Source of the DNA: JALORV01 sp963712485
Lineage (GTDB): Bacteria; Pseudomonadota; Gammaproteobacteria; Burkholderiales; Burkholderiaceae_F
Reading direction: 5' to 3'
Assembly (NCBI GenBank): GCA_963712485.1
Contig: CAVQID010000011.1
Location: 62,001-126,000 of the forward strand
Length of the DNA: 64,000 nt
Shown piece by piece: positions 1 through 8,955 of the stretch; position 1 is the first letter of the stretch, and each line of letters begins with the position of its first letter. Under the pieces are notes generated by a model, which made no database searches, had not been told where the DNA came from, and saw only the letters and a program-made list of their open reading frames with translations. The position numbers and the translations under genes are program-made.

Positions 1-357
1 GAGCGGTTCATCGGTCAATTGCTGCGGCTCGCCACCGTCCGCCGGAAGAATCCAGACCTGCATGCGCTTGTCGGCATCTTCGTCGGGCTTGACTTCAGTC
101 GGCTGGCGGTTGGACAGGAAGCCGAGCGCGCCATCGTTGCGAAAGCAGGGGGCCGCGTCCTTGCTGTCGCCGCGCGTCAGTTGCGTCGGTGTGCTGCCAT
201 CGGTCGGCACCTTCCAGAGGTCCGACACGTACTTGACGCCTTCACGATCCAGGCGCTGCACGGCCACGGCGACCCAGCTGCCATCGGGCGCCGGCGCGAT
301 CGATGAGACGCGCTTCAGCGCGATGTGCTGCTCAACGGTGTAGGGATTGGCGGTCAT
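1..357 (-). CDS. S9 family peptidase, N-terminal part (truncated by window edge)
   Basis: Reverse-strand translation from the ATG at 355-357 begins MTANPYTVEQHIALKRVSSI and stays open for 119 codons to the window edge. The visible part has the look of the N-terminal beta-propeller of dipeptidyl-aminopeptidase/acylaminoacyl-peptidase type S9 enzymes: a Ser-Ile-Ala-Pro-Ala-Pro-Asp-Gly-Ser-Trp-Val-Ala blade start, then Asp-Leu-Trp-Lys-Val-Pro and Gln-Leu-Thr repeats typical of TolB/DPP-like blades. The catalytic alpha/beta-hydrolase domain would lie outside the window, so activity cannot be checked. It follows purD on the same strand after 140 bp and may or may not be cotranscribed with it. Confidence 0.75.
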   Translation of the reverse strand, partial: MTANPYTVEQHIALKRVSSIAPAPDGSWVAVAVQRLDREGVKYVSDLWKVPTDGSTPTQLTRGDSKDAAPCFRNDGALGFLSNRQPTEVKPDEDADKRMQVWILPADGGEPQQLTDEPL

Positions 358-497
358 TATTGGTTGTCGTCAGATGTCGTTGCGCGGCGCTACTGTTCTG
401 GTGCCCCGGCGAGGGTCGAGCATTGTGGCCGAAAGCATCGGCGGTCGCATCCCATCCCTCCGGCCGGTCGGCAAGCGGCGCGAAAGCCAGGGCGGCG

Positions 498-1775
498 CTA
501 GAGCGTGCGCGGCTTCAGCGCGCGGTGGCCAATGTCGCGCCGGTACTGCATGCCGTCGAATTGCACCTGCTCGACCGCGTCATAGGCAAGCTTCTGCGCG
601 GCGCGCACGGTGTCGCCGAGCGCCGTTACGCAAAGTGCGCGCCCGCCGCTGGTCACGAGGGTGTCGTCGCTCAGGCTCGTTCCCGCATGAAACGTCACGC
701 AGTCGTCGCGGTCCTCGGGCAGGCGCGTGATCGCATCGCCCCGGCGCGGCGCGTCGGGGTAGCCGGCCGCCACAACGACGACGCCGAGCGCGGTGCGCCG
801 GTCCCATTCGGCCTCGACCTGGTCGAGTCGCCCGTCGATCGCAGCCTCGAGCAGTGTCACGAAGTCGGTCTTCAGGCGCATCATGATCGGCTGGGTCTCG
901 GGGTCGCCCATGCGGCAATTGAATTCCAACGTGCGCGCGGTGCCCTGGCTGTCGATCATCAGCCCGGCGTACAGAAACCCGGTGTAGGGAATGCCATCAG
1001 CCGCCATGCCATGGATCGTCGGCAGGATGATCTCGCGCATCACACGCGCGTGGATTGTCGGCGTCACGATCGGCGCCGGAGAGTAGGCGCCCATGCCACC
1101 GGTGTTCGGCCCGAGGTCACCATCGAGCAACCGCTTGTGATCCTGGCTCGTGGCCAGCGCGAGGACGTTGCGACCGTCGCTCATCACGATGAAGCTGGCT
1201 TCCTCGCCGGCCAGGAAGTCTTCGACGACGACGCGTGCGCCGCTCGCGCCGAGCGTATTGCCGACCAGCATCGACTCGATCGCCGCTTCGGCTTCGGCGA
1301 TCGTGGCGGCCACCACGACGCCCTTGCCGGCCGCCAGGCCATCCGCCTTGACAACGATCGGCGCGCCGCGCTGCCTGACATACGCACGCGCCTCGGCGAC
1401 GTCGGTAAACGTCCGGTATTCCGCTGTCGGAATGCCGTGGCGCTGCATGAACGCCTTGGCGAAGTCCTTCGAACTTTCGAGCTGGGCCGCAGCGCGTGTC
1501 GGGCCGAACACCCGCAGTCCGCGCGCGCGAAAGACGTCGACGATGCCGCCCGCCAGCGGGGCTTCTGGCCCGACGACCGTCAGCCCGATGTCTTCCGCCT
1601 TGACGAAGTCGGCGAGCGCTTCGTGATTGTCATGCGCGACGTTCTTCAGGTGCCGGTCCCGCGCGGTGCCGCCGTTTCCCGGTGCGACGTAGACACGCTG
1701 CAGTCGGGGCGACTGCGACAGCCTCCACGCCAGCGCGTGTTCGCGTCCTCCTCCACCAACGACCAGGACCTTCAT
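498..1775 (-). CDS. purD: Phosphoribosylamine--glycine ligase (GAR synthetase)
   Basis: Cytosolic enzyme of de novo purine synthesis that joins 5-phosphoribosylamine to glycine using ATP. The 425-residue product has the normal family length. It opens with the PurD signature MKVLVVGGGGREHALAWRL, followed by VAPGNGGTA near residue 35, the ATP-grasp segment with GLAAGKGV near residues 148-155, and the late NCRMGDPETQ motif that binds metal and ATP. The ATG at 1773-1775 gives the canonical N-terminus. It sits 16 bp downstream of the yebC-type gene on the same strand, so the two are probably one transcript. Confidence 0.97.
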   Translation of the reverse strand: MKVLVVGGGGREHALAWRLSQSPRLQRVYVAPGNGGTARDRHLKNVAHDNHEALADFVKAEDIGLTVVGPEAPLAGGIVDVFRARGLRVFGPTRAAAQLESSKDFAKAFMQRHGIPTAEYRTFTDVAEARAYVRQRGAPIVVKADGLAAGKGVVVAATIAEAEAAIESMLVGNTLGASGARVVVEDFLAGEEASFIVMSDGRNVLALATSQDHKRLLDGDLGPNTGGMGAYSPAPIVTPTIHARVMREIILPTIHGMAADGIPYTGFLYAGLMIDSQGTARTLEFNCRMGDPETQPIMMRLKTDFVTLLEAAIDGRLDQVEAEWDRRTALGVVVVAAGYPDAPRRGDAITRLPEDRDDCVTFHAGTSLSDDTLVTSGGRALCVTALGDTVRAAQKLAYDAVEQVQFDGMQYRRDIGHRALKPRTL

Positions 1776-1791
1776 CGCGCGAGTCCCGTGC

Positions 1792-2517
1792 CTAGTCCTC
1801 GAGCGCGGCGGTCGTGTAGACCTGCTGCACGTCGTCGAGGTCGTCGAGCGCGTCGATGAGCCGCTGCATCTTTTCGGCGTCGCCGCCGGTGAGCACGGTC
1901 TCCGCGAGCGGCTTCATCGTCACTTCGGCGAGCTCCGGCTTGAGGCCGGCTTTATCCAGCGATTCACGTACCGCTTCGAAATCGTTAGGCGCGGTGATGA
2001 CTTCGATAGTGCCGTCCTCGTTGGCGACGACGTCCTCCGCACCAGCCTCGAGCGCGGCGTCCATCACCGCCTCCTCGGGTGTGCCCGGCGCGAACACCAG
2101 CTGGCCGCAATGCTTGAAATTGAAGGCGACCGAACCATCGGTGCCAAGATTGCCGCCATTTTTGGCCAGCGCATGCCGGACCTCGGCAACGGTGCGGGTG
2201 CGATTGTCTGTCATGCAGTCGATCATCAGCGCCGCGCCGGCGACGCCATAGCCTTCATAGCGGATCTCCTCGTAGCTGGCGCCTTCAAGCCGGCCGGCGC
2301 CGCGCTGGATCGCGTTGGTGAGCTTGTCCTTCGGAACGTTGCCGAGGCGGGCCTTGTCGAGCGCCAGCCGCAGGCGCGGGTTCATCGCCGGGTCCGGGCC
2401 GCCATCGCGTGCAGCAACGGTGACCTCGCGGATGATCTTGGTCCACAGCGAGCCGCGCTTGGCGTCCTGCCGGTTCTTGCGATGCTGGATATTGGCCCAT
2501 TTGGAATGGCCGGCCAT
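1792..2517 (-). CDS. YebC/PmpR family regulatory protein
   Basis: A 241-residue protein starting MAGHSKWANIQHRKNRQDAK, the hallmark N-terminus of the YebC/TACO1 family. An upstream in-frame ATG at 2590-2592 would add 25 atypical residues, so I place the start at 2517. Family members were described as DNA-binding regulators (PmpR) and more recently as ribosome-associated factors that help translation through difficult peptide sequences; which role applies here cannot be told from sequence. The gene precedes purD by 16 bp and is divergent from the HerA-like ATPase gene, sharing a 109-bp promoter region with it. Confidence 0.93.
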   Translation of the reverse strand: MAGHSKWANIQHRKNRQDAKRGSLWTKIIREVTVAARDGGPDPAMNPRLRLALDKARLGNVPKDKLTNAIQRGAGRLEGASYEEIRYEGYGVAGAALMIDCMTDNRTRTVAEVRHALAKNGGNLGTDGSVAFNFKHCGQLVFAPGTPEEAVMDAALEAGAEDVVANEDGTIEVITAPNDFEAVRESLDKAGLKPELAEVTMKPLAETVLTGGDAEKMQRLIDALDDLDDVQQVYTTAALED

Positions 2518-2626
2518 GGTGCTTGCGTCGTGCGAAACCTGAAAGGACACGGAGTCTAGCGGACGCAAGACCGGCTTCCCGCGCGCCGTCATTGGCTAGA
2601 CTGCGGTTGGCATCCAGGGAGTCAAC

Positions 2627-4154
2627 ATGAGTGAACCGCTGATCATCGCGATGACGGGTGAAACCGAGCTGGCGCTGTTGCCGGCGCTGGCCAACCGGCA
2701 CGGCTGCATCACGGGGGCGACCGGCACGGGCAAGACCGTGACGCTGCAGAAACTGGCCGAAAGCTTCTCGCGGATTGGCGTTCCGGTCTTCATGGCCGAC
2801 GTGAAGGGCGACCTGACCGGCATCGCGAAGGCCGGCGTGTTGAGCGACAAGTTGAAGGCGCGGCTGCAGGAACACGGCCTGCCCGAGCCGCAGCTGGGGC
2901 GCCTGTCCGGTCACGCTCTGGGACGTCTGGGGCGAACAGGGACATCCGGTGCGCGCGACGGTTTCCGACATGGGGCCGCTGCTGCTGTCGCGGCTGCTCG
3001 GATTGAACGAGACGCAGGAAGGGGTGCTCAGCATCGTCTTCAAGGCCGCCGATGACAACGGGCTGCTGCTGCTCGATCTCAAGGACCTGCGTTCGATGGT
3101 GCAGTTCGTCGGCGACAACGCCGCCAAGATCAAGACCGAGTACGGCAACGTCTCGTCGGCATCGATCGGGGCGATTCAGCGCGGCCTGCTGCAGATCGAG
3201 GAGCAGGGCGGTGACCGTTTCTTCGGCGAACCGATGCTGAACATCGACGACCTGATGCAGGCGGCCGACGGCAAAGGTGTCGTCAACATTCTCGCGGCCG
3301 ACAAGCTGATGAACAGCCCGCGGCTGTACTCGACGTTCCTGCTGTGGCTGCTTTCCGAGCTGTTCGAGAACCTGCCGGAAGTGGGTGACCGCGACAAGCC
3401 GAAGCTCGTGTTCTTCTTCGACGAGGCGCACCTGCTGTTTTCCGAGGCGCCGCCGGCACTCCTTGAAAAGATCGAGCAGGTGGTGCGGCTGATTCGCTCG
3501 AAGGGCGTCGGCGTTTTCTTCGTCACGCAGAACCCGCTGGATATCCCGGAAAAGGTGCTCGGCCAGCTCGGCAACCGCGTGCAACATGCGTTGCGTGCCT
3601 TCACGCCGCGGGACCAGAAGGCGGTGAAGTCGGTGGCCGAGACGATGCGCGCCAACCCGAAAGTCGATGCGGCCAAGGCGATCACCGAGCTGGGTGTCGG
3701 CGAGGCGCTCGTGTCATTCCTCGATGCGAAGGGAACGCCGGGGATAACCGAGCGCGCCTGGGTGCTCGCGCCAGGCTCGCAGATCGGACCCATCACACCG
3801 GAGGACCGCAGGAAGCTGATCGCCGGGTCGGTTGTCGCTGGAACCTACGAGAAGACCGTCAATCGCGAGTCGGCACACGAGCAGCTGAAGGCGCGCGCCG
3901 GAGGCGGACAAACGATGCCGGCAGGCAGCGGCGAAGTTACTCAGCCTTCGGCTGGCGCACCCTCCGGTGGCGGATTCATGGACGGCCTGAGCGACATCCT
4001 GTTCGGCTCGACCGGACCGAGGGGCGGCAAGCGCGAGGGCATGGTCGAAGCCGCCGCCAAGAGCGCGGCGCGGACGATGGGTTCATCGCTGGCCCGCGAG
4101 ATTTCGCGTGGCGTGCTCGGCGGCCTGCTGGGTGGGGCAAAGCGCCGCCGCTGA
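2627..4154 (+). CDS. HerA-like helicase/ATPase, DUF853 (YjgR) family; frameshifted
   Basis: Two overlapping open frames together encode one DUF853 protein. Residues 1-90 carry the Walker A motif GATGTGKT (30-37) and PVFMADVKGDLTG. The second frame carries RATVSDMGPLLLSRLLGL, the Walker B FFFDEAHLLF and the family C-terminus. The frame changes at the GGGG run 2896-2899; removing one G restores ...PQLGACPVTLWDVWG... and gives about 508 residues, the length of E. coli YjgR. I read this as a one-base insertion rather than a true pseudogene. The family is a cytosolic P-loop ATPase related to HerA/FtsK; its physiological role is not established. Confidence 0.88.
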
Positions 4155-4175
4155 TTCGCAGACTCCTCTATTGAA

Positions 4176-4625
4176 ATGGATTGGGCGCCGATCGAGGCGT
4201 GGCCGCTGGCGGACGCCATACGCAGGTCAATATGGGCGTATCCGCTGATCGAGATCGTGCACATCTCGGCATTCGCCGTGCTGGTCGGCAGTCTTCTCGT
4301 GCTCGAACTTCGCGTATTCGGCGCTCAGCCGGCGCTGTCTCACCTGGCTCTCGGCCGCCTGGTCGTGCGCATTGCGGTCGTGGCATTTGCCGCCGCGGCG
4401 CTGGCCGGGTCGCTGCTCTTCATTTCGGACGCGGCGCAGGTGGCAGCGAACCCCGCTTTCCGGATCAAGCTGGTATTGATCCTGATGGCCCTGCTCAACG
4501 CGGTGGTGTTTCATGCGCGAGATTCGCTGCGCCGGCACGATCGGGTCGCCCGTTGGCAGGCGGGCCTGTCGATTGCCCTGTGGTTCGCGGTCATTGCGGC
4601 CGGTCGCATGATTGCCTACATCTAA
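4176..4625 (+). CDS. Small integral membrane protein, DUF6644-like
   Basis: A 149-residue, very hydrophobic protein with four or five predicted membrane helices (about residues 24-45, 60-85, 98-115, 128-147). The start of helix 1 has the pattern YPLIEIVHISAF, seen in CopD-like and DUF6644 membrane proteins of proteobacteria. It begins 21 bp after the HerA-like gene and ends 22 bp before the DUF6152-like gene, so the two small genes are probably cotranscribed. Proteins of these two families often occur together, but their function is unknown. The family assignment is from memory of the pattern. Confidence 0.7.
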   Translation: MDWAPIEAWPLADAIRRSIWAYPLIEIVHISAFAVLVGSLLVLELRVFGAQPALSHLALGRLVVRIAVVAFAAAALAGSLLFISDAAQVAANPAFRIKLVLILMALLNAVVFHARDSLRRHDRVARWQAGLSIALWFAVIAAGRMIAYI

Positions 4626-4647
4626 GCGCCTTCACTGGAGCATGCCC

Positions 4648-5115
4648 ATGATCCGTCGTCGTCACTTCATCCTGGCCGCGTTGGCGCTGGCCGCATCGCC
4701 AGGGCTTGCACACCACGGCTGGTCCAGCTTCGACCAGGACAAGCCGCTTTATCTCGCCGGCACCGTGAAGTCCGTAAGCTGGCGAAATCCACACGCCGAG
4801 TTCGTGCTGACGGTCCCCGCCGGGCTGACGGCCCCAGCCGATCTCGCTCGCCGCACGGCACCGACGCAGAGTCAATCGGTGGATGGCGCAGCGCTCTTCA
4901 AGAAGGCCGCGGTTCCGGCGCAGTCCGCCGGTGACTGGGAGATCGAACTGGCGCCGCTGTCGCGCATGAACGCGTGGGGCGCAGCCGAACTGAAGCCAGG
5001 CGAGCGCGTCGAACTCATCGGCTACGCACTGGCGAGCGGCGACAAGCGCGTGTTCCGCGTCGAGTACCTGATGGTGCAAGGCAAGGTCTACGGACTGCGG
5101 TCGAGCCCGCAATGA
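4648..5115 (+). CDS. Exported protein, DUF6152-like
   Basis: A 155-residue protein with an N-terminal signal peptide (MIRRRHFILAALALAASPGLA, cleavage expected after Ala21). The mature part begins HHGWSSFDQDKPLYL and contains a Gly-Thr-Val-Lys-Ser-Val-Ser-Trp-Arg-Asn-Pro-His-Ala segment, the pattern of DUF6152 proteins, which are periplasmic OB-like domains. I chose the ATG at 4648 over the one at 4642 because GGAG at 4637-4640 is correctly spaced only for 4648. The His-His pair at the mature N-terminus might bind metal; that is speculation. Confidence 0.72.
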   Translation: MIRRRHFILAALALAASPGLAHHGWSSFDQDKPLYLAGTVKSVSWRNPHAEFVLTVPAGLTAPADLARRTAPTQSQSVDGAALFKKAAVPAQSAGDWEIELAPLSRMNAWGAAELKPGERVELIGYALASGDKRVFRVEYLMVQGKVYGLRSSPQ

Positions 5116-5873
5116 GACCGTAGGCAGCGAAGGCGAACGAAAAGGCCGACGCGAATGGGTGGAGGCCATGCAGAGCACTCCTCGGCAGAGCCGCGCCGTT
5201 CCGACCTCGCGGTCGCCCGATGCCGACGTGCCAGCATCGCTACGCCAGCGTGCTGTTGCGGGAGTCGGAGCACCTTCAGCGCACTCGGCTCGCATTGTTG
5301 AGCAACTTGGTGGAACACCGTGCCCGTGACGGGCGCGCCTTGATTTACGATGAGGCGATGTAACGCGTTCGTGCGCTCTTGAGCAGTCGTTCGGATCAGC
5401 CCTGACTGAGCAATATTAGGTGGACAAAGGTACTGCAGAAGTGGGCCGTGGCGCTGATTGCCACAGCGCCGCAAGCTTCTCGGAAATTCATTTCCTCGTG
5501 ACGTCAGTTGCCGTCCCACTCCTGCACGCTATAGCTGTACAGGCAGCTCTGGATCCGAGAGCCATCATTTAGGCGAAAGGACGAGGGAAGTCGAAGATGC
5601 GCCAGTCGAGCTTTCTAACAGAATCGGCCACTTAGGCACGTTCCGGCCTTCTTCGCGTCAACCAAGGGCGAGCCACCGAGCACCGGTTTGCCTGGAAAGC
5701 TGTTCGTAGTGAGGACGACGATGCGACCATGCGAATAGGCAGAACGGACTGTGGCAGGCCCGAAACTGCCGCTTCTCCCGGCCCGCACGCCAGGCAGTCT
5801 GCAACGTCGGGCCGGACTCGCGCGCAACGAGGTCAGTACTCACGACCCTCCGCCTTGTCAGTCCGGCAACACC
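5116..5873. other. 758-bp gap with no recognisable gene
   Basis: Short open frames exist on both strands, but none has a recognisable domain, a good ribosome site or a codon pattern like its neighbours. The part from about 5340 to 5740 looks clearly less GC-rich than the flanking genes. It could be a decayed mobile element or gene remnant, but I see no terminal repeats or transposase motif that would prove this. Confidence 0.4.
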
Positions 5874-7544
5874 TCAGTCTTCGGTCCGCGCGCGCCAGAC
5901 GCTGAGAAATGCCCGGAACTTCCCTCTGGCGGAAAGCCGTTCATCCGACAGCGCATCGAGGAAGTCCGACAGTCGCTTCGCCTTGATGACGGAATACGTC
6001 GTCAGCGCGGTGGCCAGCGCTACCACGACAAAGAGGTAGAGCAGCCTGCGCTCCAGCGGGCTGTCCGCTTCCGCGAGGAGGTTCATGCCGAGAAAGCCGG
6101 TCGCTACCGTGCCGATCAAGCCAAGAATCGTCACCACGGTCAGTTTGACCACCGTACTGGCCTGGCGGCGCAGACTGTCGGTATCGAGATAGGCGTTCAT
6201 GTCGCTGATGCGCTCCCTTACCTCGGCATACAGCGGATCGAGCGCGAGGTGGCCGGCACAAAGCTGAAATAGCGCACGCACCTGCGCCTGCTCCGAGACC
6301 TCGTGAAACCAGTAGCGATGAGTGAAGCGCAGAAAGATCTCGAAGTTCTGGCGGATGGCGCGCTTGAACCGGCGCACGCGATTCGGGTCGCCGATATCGA
6401 GCTGCTTCAGCTCTTCGGCCAGGCGGTCGGAGAACATCAGCAACGCCGCCTTCTGGAAATGCGCGATCAGGAACAGCAGGAAGTGCTGGTGGCGAAACTG
6501 CCCCAGCACACCAGCCTCCGGATTAAGGAAGAACGTTGAATGCGCGTCGCCGACCACGACCAATGCGTGACCGCAGCTCAGGTAGCGCGTCTGCGGCGCC
6601 CGCCCTACCGAACACCAGAAGCGGTCGTAGCAGTAGCGTGCCTCGAAGTCGCCCAGATGCGCCTCGGAGTAAGGCATTTCGTCGCCCGCACCGGTCACCA
6701 GTCCTAGGCGGATGAAGTCGGCACGGCTCAACGCGCGCGGGTCGTCGACGGCAAGGTAGCCCATCAGCGGCATGCGGTAGTACTCGAGTTGGCGATAGCG
6801 GATCAAGCCCTTGACATCGACGTGCTCGGGCAGCAGGGGCTTGAGCAGAAAGGCCCAATGCGAGCCGATACGCGGAGTCCGGTGCTCGCCGACGAACGCG
6901 AGAAAGCGCTCGCGCTCGCCCGTGTCCGACGTCGCCAGCACCTTGCCGCTCGCCGCCAGCCACTCGACGCTGTGCATCGAGTGCAGTCCCTCGCCGTCTT
7001 CGTCCCAACTGGCCGGGTAGGCGCGCCCGAAGCGGTAAAGCATTTCCTGCGCCTGGGTGAGCGTCAGGTCAGCGCCGTAGACCTCGACGTTCAGCATCAC
7101 GACGTCGATGTCGTAGAAGAAGTAGAGGTCGACGTGCGCGATGCGAAGGATCAACGGCGGCTCGCCGGCGCGCGTCGTCAGTCGCACCGCCGCCACGTCG
7201 TCGCGGCGGAACACGCGCATCGGCGACGAGCCCGGCGGTCGCGCACTGCCGCTGCCGCCGCGCAGATCCCCATGCTGCTTGCGGCCCTCGCCATACAGGA
7301 AGCGCTGCACGTAAGGCAGGAAGGTTACGAACTCGTTGTAGTGGCGCTCCTGGAACTTGGACGGATCGCCGGTGAATTCGTCGAGCACTTCATGCCATGG
7401 ACAGTCCGGGCCACCTGCTTCGAGCACCTCCCAGTGGCGCTGGATCTGACTGCTGGTGTCGAGCGGCAGCAACTGCAGCGGCCACAGCAGAATCTGCCGG
7501 AACTGCCGCACCCGATTTTCATGACCGACGTCTTCGCCGTGCAT
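5874..7544 (-). CDS. CorA-like divalent-cation transporter family protein with large N-terminal domain
   Basis: A 556-residue protein. The C-terminus has the CorA layout: helix 1 (about 468-485) ending in the GMN triplet (486-488, context GFLGMNLL), a short acidic loop, helix 2 (about 500-519) and a basic cytosolic tail. GMN forms the selectivity filter of CorA-type Mg2+/Co2+/Ni2+/Zn2+ channels. The N-terminal 460 residues are longer than in E. coli CorA (316 residues in total) and include blocks such as DLYFFYDIDVVMLNVEVYG and RIGSHWAFLLKPLLP. I therefore call it CorA-like and do not assign the ion. It is alone, with untranslated gaps on both sides. Confidence 0.8.
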   Translation of the reverse strand: MHGEDVGHENRVRQFRQILLWPLQLLPLDTSSQIQRHWEVLEAGGPDCPWHEVLDEFTGDPSKFQERHYNEFVTFLPYVQRFLYGEGRKQHGDLRGGSGSARPPGSSPMRVFRRDDVAAVRLTTRAGEPPLILRIAHVDLYFFYDIDVVMLNVEVYGADLTLTQAQEMLYRFGRAYPASWDEDGEGLHSMHSVEWLAASGKVLATSDTGERERFLAFVGEHRTPRIGSHWAFLLKPLLPEHVDVKGLIRYRQLEYYRMPLMGYLAVDDPRALSRADFIRLGLVTGAGDEMPYSEAHLGDFEARYCYDRFWCSVGRAPQTRYLSCGHALVVVGDAHSTFFLNPEAGVLGQFRHQHFLLFLIAHFQKAALLMFSDRLAEELKQLDIGDPNRVRRFKRAIRQNFEIFLRFTHRYWFHEVSEQAQVRALFQLCAGHLALDPLYAEVRERISDMNAYLDTDSLRRQASTVVKLTVVTILGLIGTVATGFLGMNLLAEADSPLERRLLYLFVVVALATALTTYSVIKAKRLSDFLDALSDERLSARGKFRAFLSVWRARTED

Positions 7545-7763
7545 AGAAGCGCTCCGGGAAGTGAAAGGCGGCGCCAGTCTATGCCCGGCACCCGCGGTTC
7601 ACCTGACGCGGGTGCAGCCGGGGAAGTATTTAGGGCGCAGACTGGTTGCACTCGACCGAACCGGGCGCTGCGGGTCGACGACATCCCGCAGAAGCAACAG
7701 TCGTCATCGTCTCGTTTTGCAGCGCATCCGGGCCGCGCTTTGACGCGCGGCTGCCCGAGGCCG

Positions 7764-8777
7764 TTATTTGCCAGCCTCGCCCGCCAGATTGACGATGCGC
7801 GAGAACAGCCGCCGGTACTGCATGTCGGTGTCGCCGGCGAAGCGCGGATCGTTGTTGCTTTCGAACGCGTCGTCGATCGCGACCCAGTCGTCGTCGGTCA
7901 GGTAGCGCTGCGCCGCCGGCAGGATCACTCCCTCCTCGCGCCCCATGTGGTCCCAGATGAACCGCGCGTAGTGCGATACGGCCGTCTCCAGCCGCGCGAT
8001 GTCGACATTGTCACCAGCGACCAGCGCTGCGAGTTCGGCGACGAGCTGATGGTCGCGCTCGTGCTGGCGCTCGAGCTCGTCGAGTTCGGCGTCGACCGAC
8101 GAGGTGCGTTCGCGTAGGCGACGGAACAGGTAGTCGTCTTCCTTCGGATGATGCAGAGCGACCGGAAAATCCTTCAGGTAGCGCACCATCGCGCGCATCA
8201 GGATCACGTCCGGCTGCTTGCCGTCCGCCCGGGCGGTGCTGAGCAGATGCATCCACGCATGCAGCACGGCGGCCAGCGATCGATGCTCGTCGCGGATGAT
8301 GCCGAGCGCGCGCGCCGGCACTGCCGGGTTGGTGGTGGCCGCCACCAGCACCGGGATCTCGGTCTGCATCAGCACCTTGAGCGTCTGTGAACCGAGCATC
8401 ATGCCGAGGCTGCTGCGGCGCCCGTGCGACGCCATGTAGATCAGGTCACATCCGGCGCTGCGGGCAATGGACAGGATCGCTTCGTACGGCTTGTCGCTGA
8501 TCACGCTGGCCGCGCTGCAGGGCACCCCCTGTGCGCGCGCCGCCGACTCGGCCTTGGCGAGCAGCTCGCGCGCGCGCCCCTCGAAGGCATAGGCGAAATC
8601 GCCCGGCGACGTCGACCAGACGACCTCGGCTTCGCCGCGCAGGGACGAAGCGTGATCGGGGACGGCATGAAAGAACGTTACGCGCGCACCGAGCGTGCGA
8701 CTGAATTCGACCGCCTGCCCGATGATCTGGGTCGAAAGGTCGGTGCCGTCGATAGGAACTAGCAAATGCCGATACAT
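7764..8777 (-). CDS. Universal stress protein (UspA) - hemerythrin fusion
   Basis: A 337-residue two-domain protein. Residues 1-147 form a UspA domain with MYRHLLVPIDGTDLS and the ATP-binding signature GRRSSLGMMLGS (119-130). Residues 158-310 form a hemerythrin-like four-helix bundle with the expected di-iron ligands: H165, H209/H210, E213, H239, H243, H277 and E281/E282. The start at 8777 fits the UspA N-terminus and a GGAG six bases upstream; a longer frame would add 14 unrelated residues. Hemerythrin domains bind O2 or sense NO and iron, so the fusion could couple redox or oxygen sensing to a nucleotide-binding stress domain. The gene is divergent from the LuxR/MalT-like regulator, and palindrome A lies 109 bp upstream of its start. 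Confidence 0.9.
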   Translation of the reverse strand: MYRHLLVPIDGTDLSTQIIGQAVEFSRTLGARVTFFHAVPDHASSLRGEAEVVWSTSPGDFAYAFEGRARELLAKAESAARAQGVPCSAASVISDKPYEAILSIARSAGCDLIYMASHGRRSSLGMMLGSQTLKVLMQTEIPVLVAATTNPAVPARALGIIRDEHRSLAAVLHAWMHLLSTARADGKQPDVILMRAMVRYLKDFPVALHHPKEDDYLFRRLRERTSSVDAELDELERQHERDHQLVAELAALVAGDNVDIARLETAVSHYARFIWDHMGREEGVILPAAQRYLTDDDWVAIDDAFESNNDPRFAGDTDMQYRRLFSRIVNLAGEAGK

Positions 8778-8885
8778 GGCGACTCCGGTTGGGGCTGGGC
8801 TCCCGCGCAGCGCGAACACGCCACCACTGAGCGTCCAGCCAACTGATCCTGCACGTGGATGCTATGCCGAAGAGCCGGTCGTCCA

Positions 8886-8905
8886 CCCCCCCAAGGTCGA
8901 GGGGG
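8886..8905. promoter_or_regulatory. Palindrome A: putative operator of the LuxR/MalT-like regulon
   Basis: CCCCCCCAAGGTCGAGGGGG: seven C, eight-base spacer, five G. It lies between the divergent usp-hemerythrin and LuxR/MalT-like genes. Four more copies of the same design occur only in intergenic DNA upstream of catabolic genes (12004, 15075, 30872, 34136). The placement suggests autoregulation and/or control of the stress gene. Confidence 0.6.
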
Positions 8906-8955
8906 AGCGATGAGCCATCGCGGGGCGCAGTCCTCACGATTCGCTTCTACAATCA

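Noticed and set aside
303..1859. A 518-codon open frame on the + strand opposite purD
   Set aside because: Arginine/alanine-rich translation without domains, fully antisense to purD.
2890..2905. Programmed ribosomal frameshift in the HerA-like gene
   Set aside because: There is no slippery heptamer with downstream structure, the family is not known to use frameshifting, and eleven similar breaks elsewhere favour sequencing error.
5088..5519. Minus-strand 143-codon frame in the gap after the DUF6152-like gene
   Set aside because: No recognisable family, no good ribosome site, and it overlaps the end of a supported gene on the other strand.
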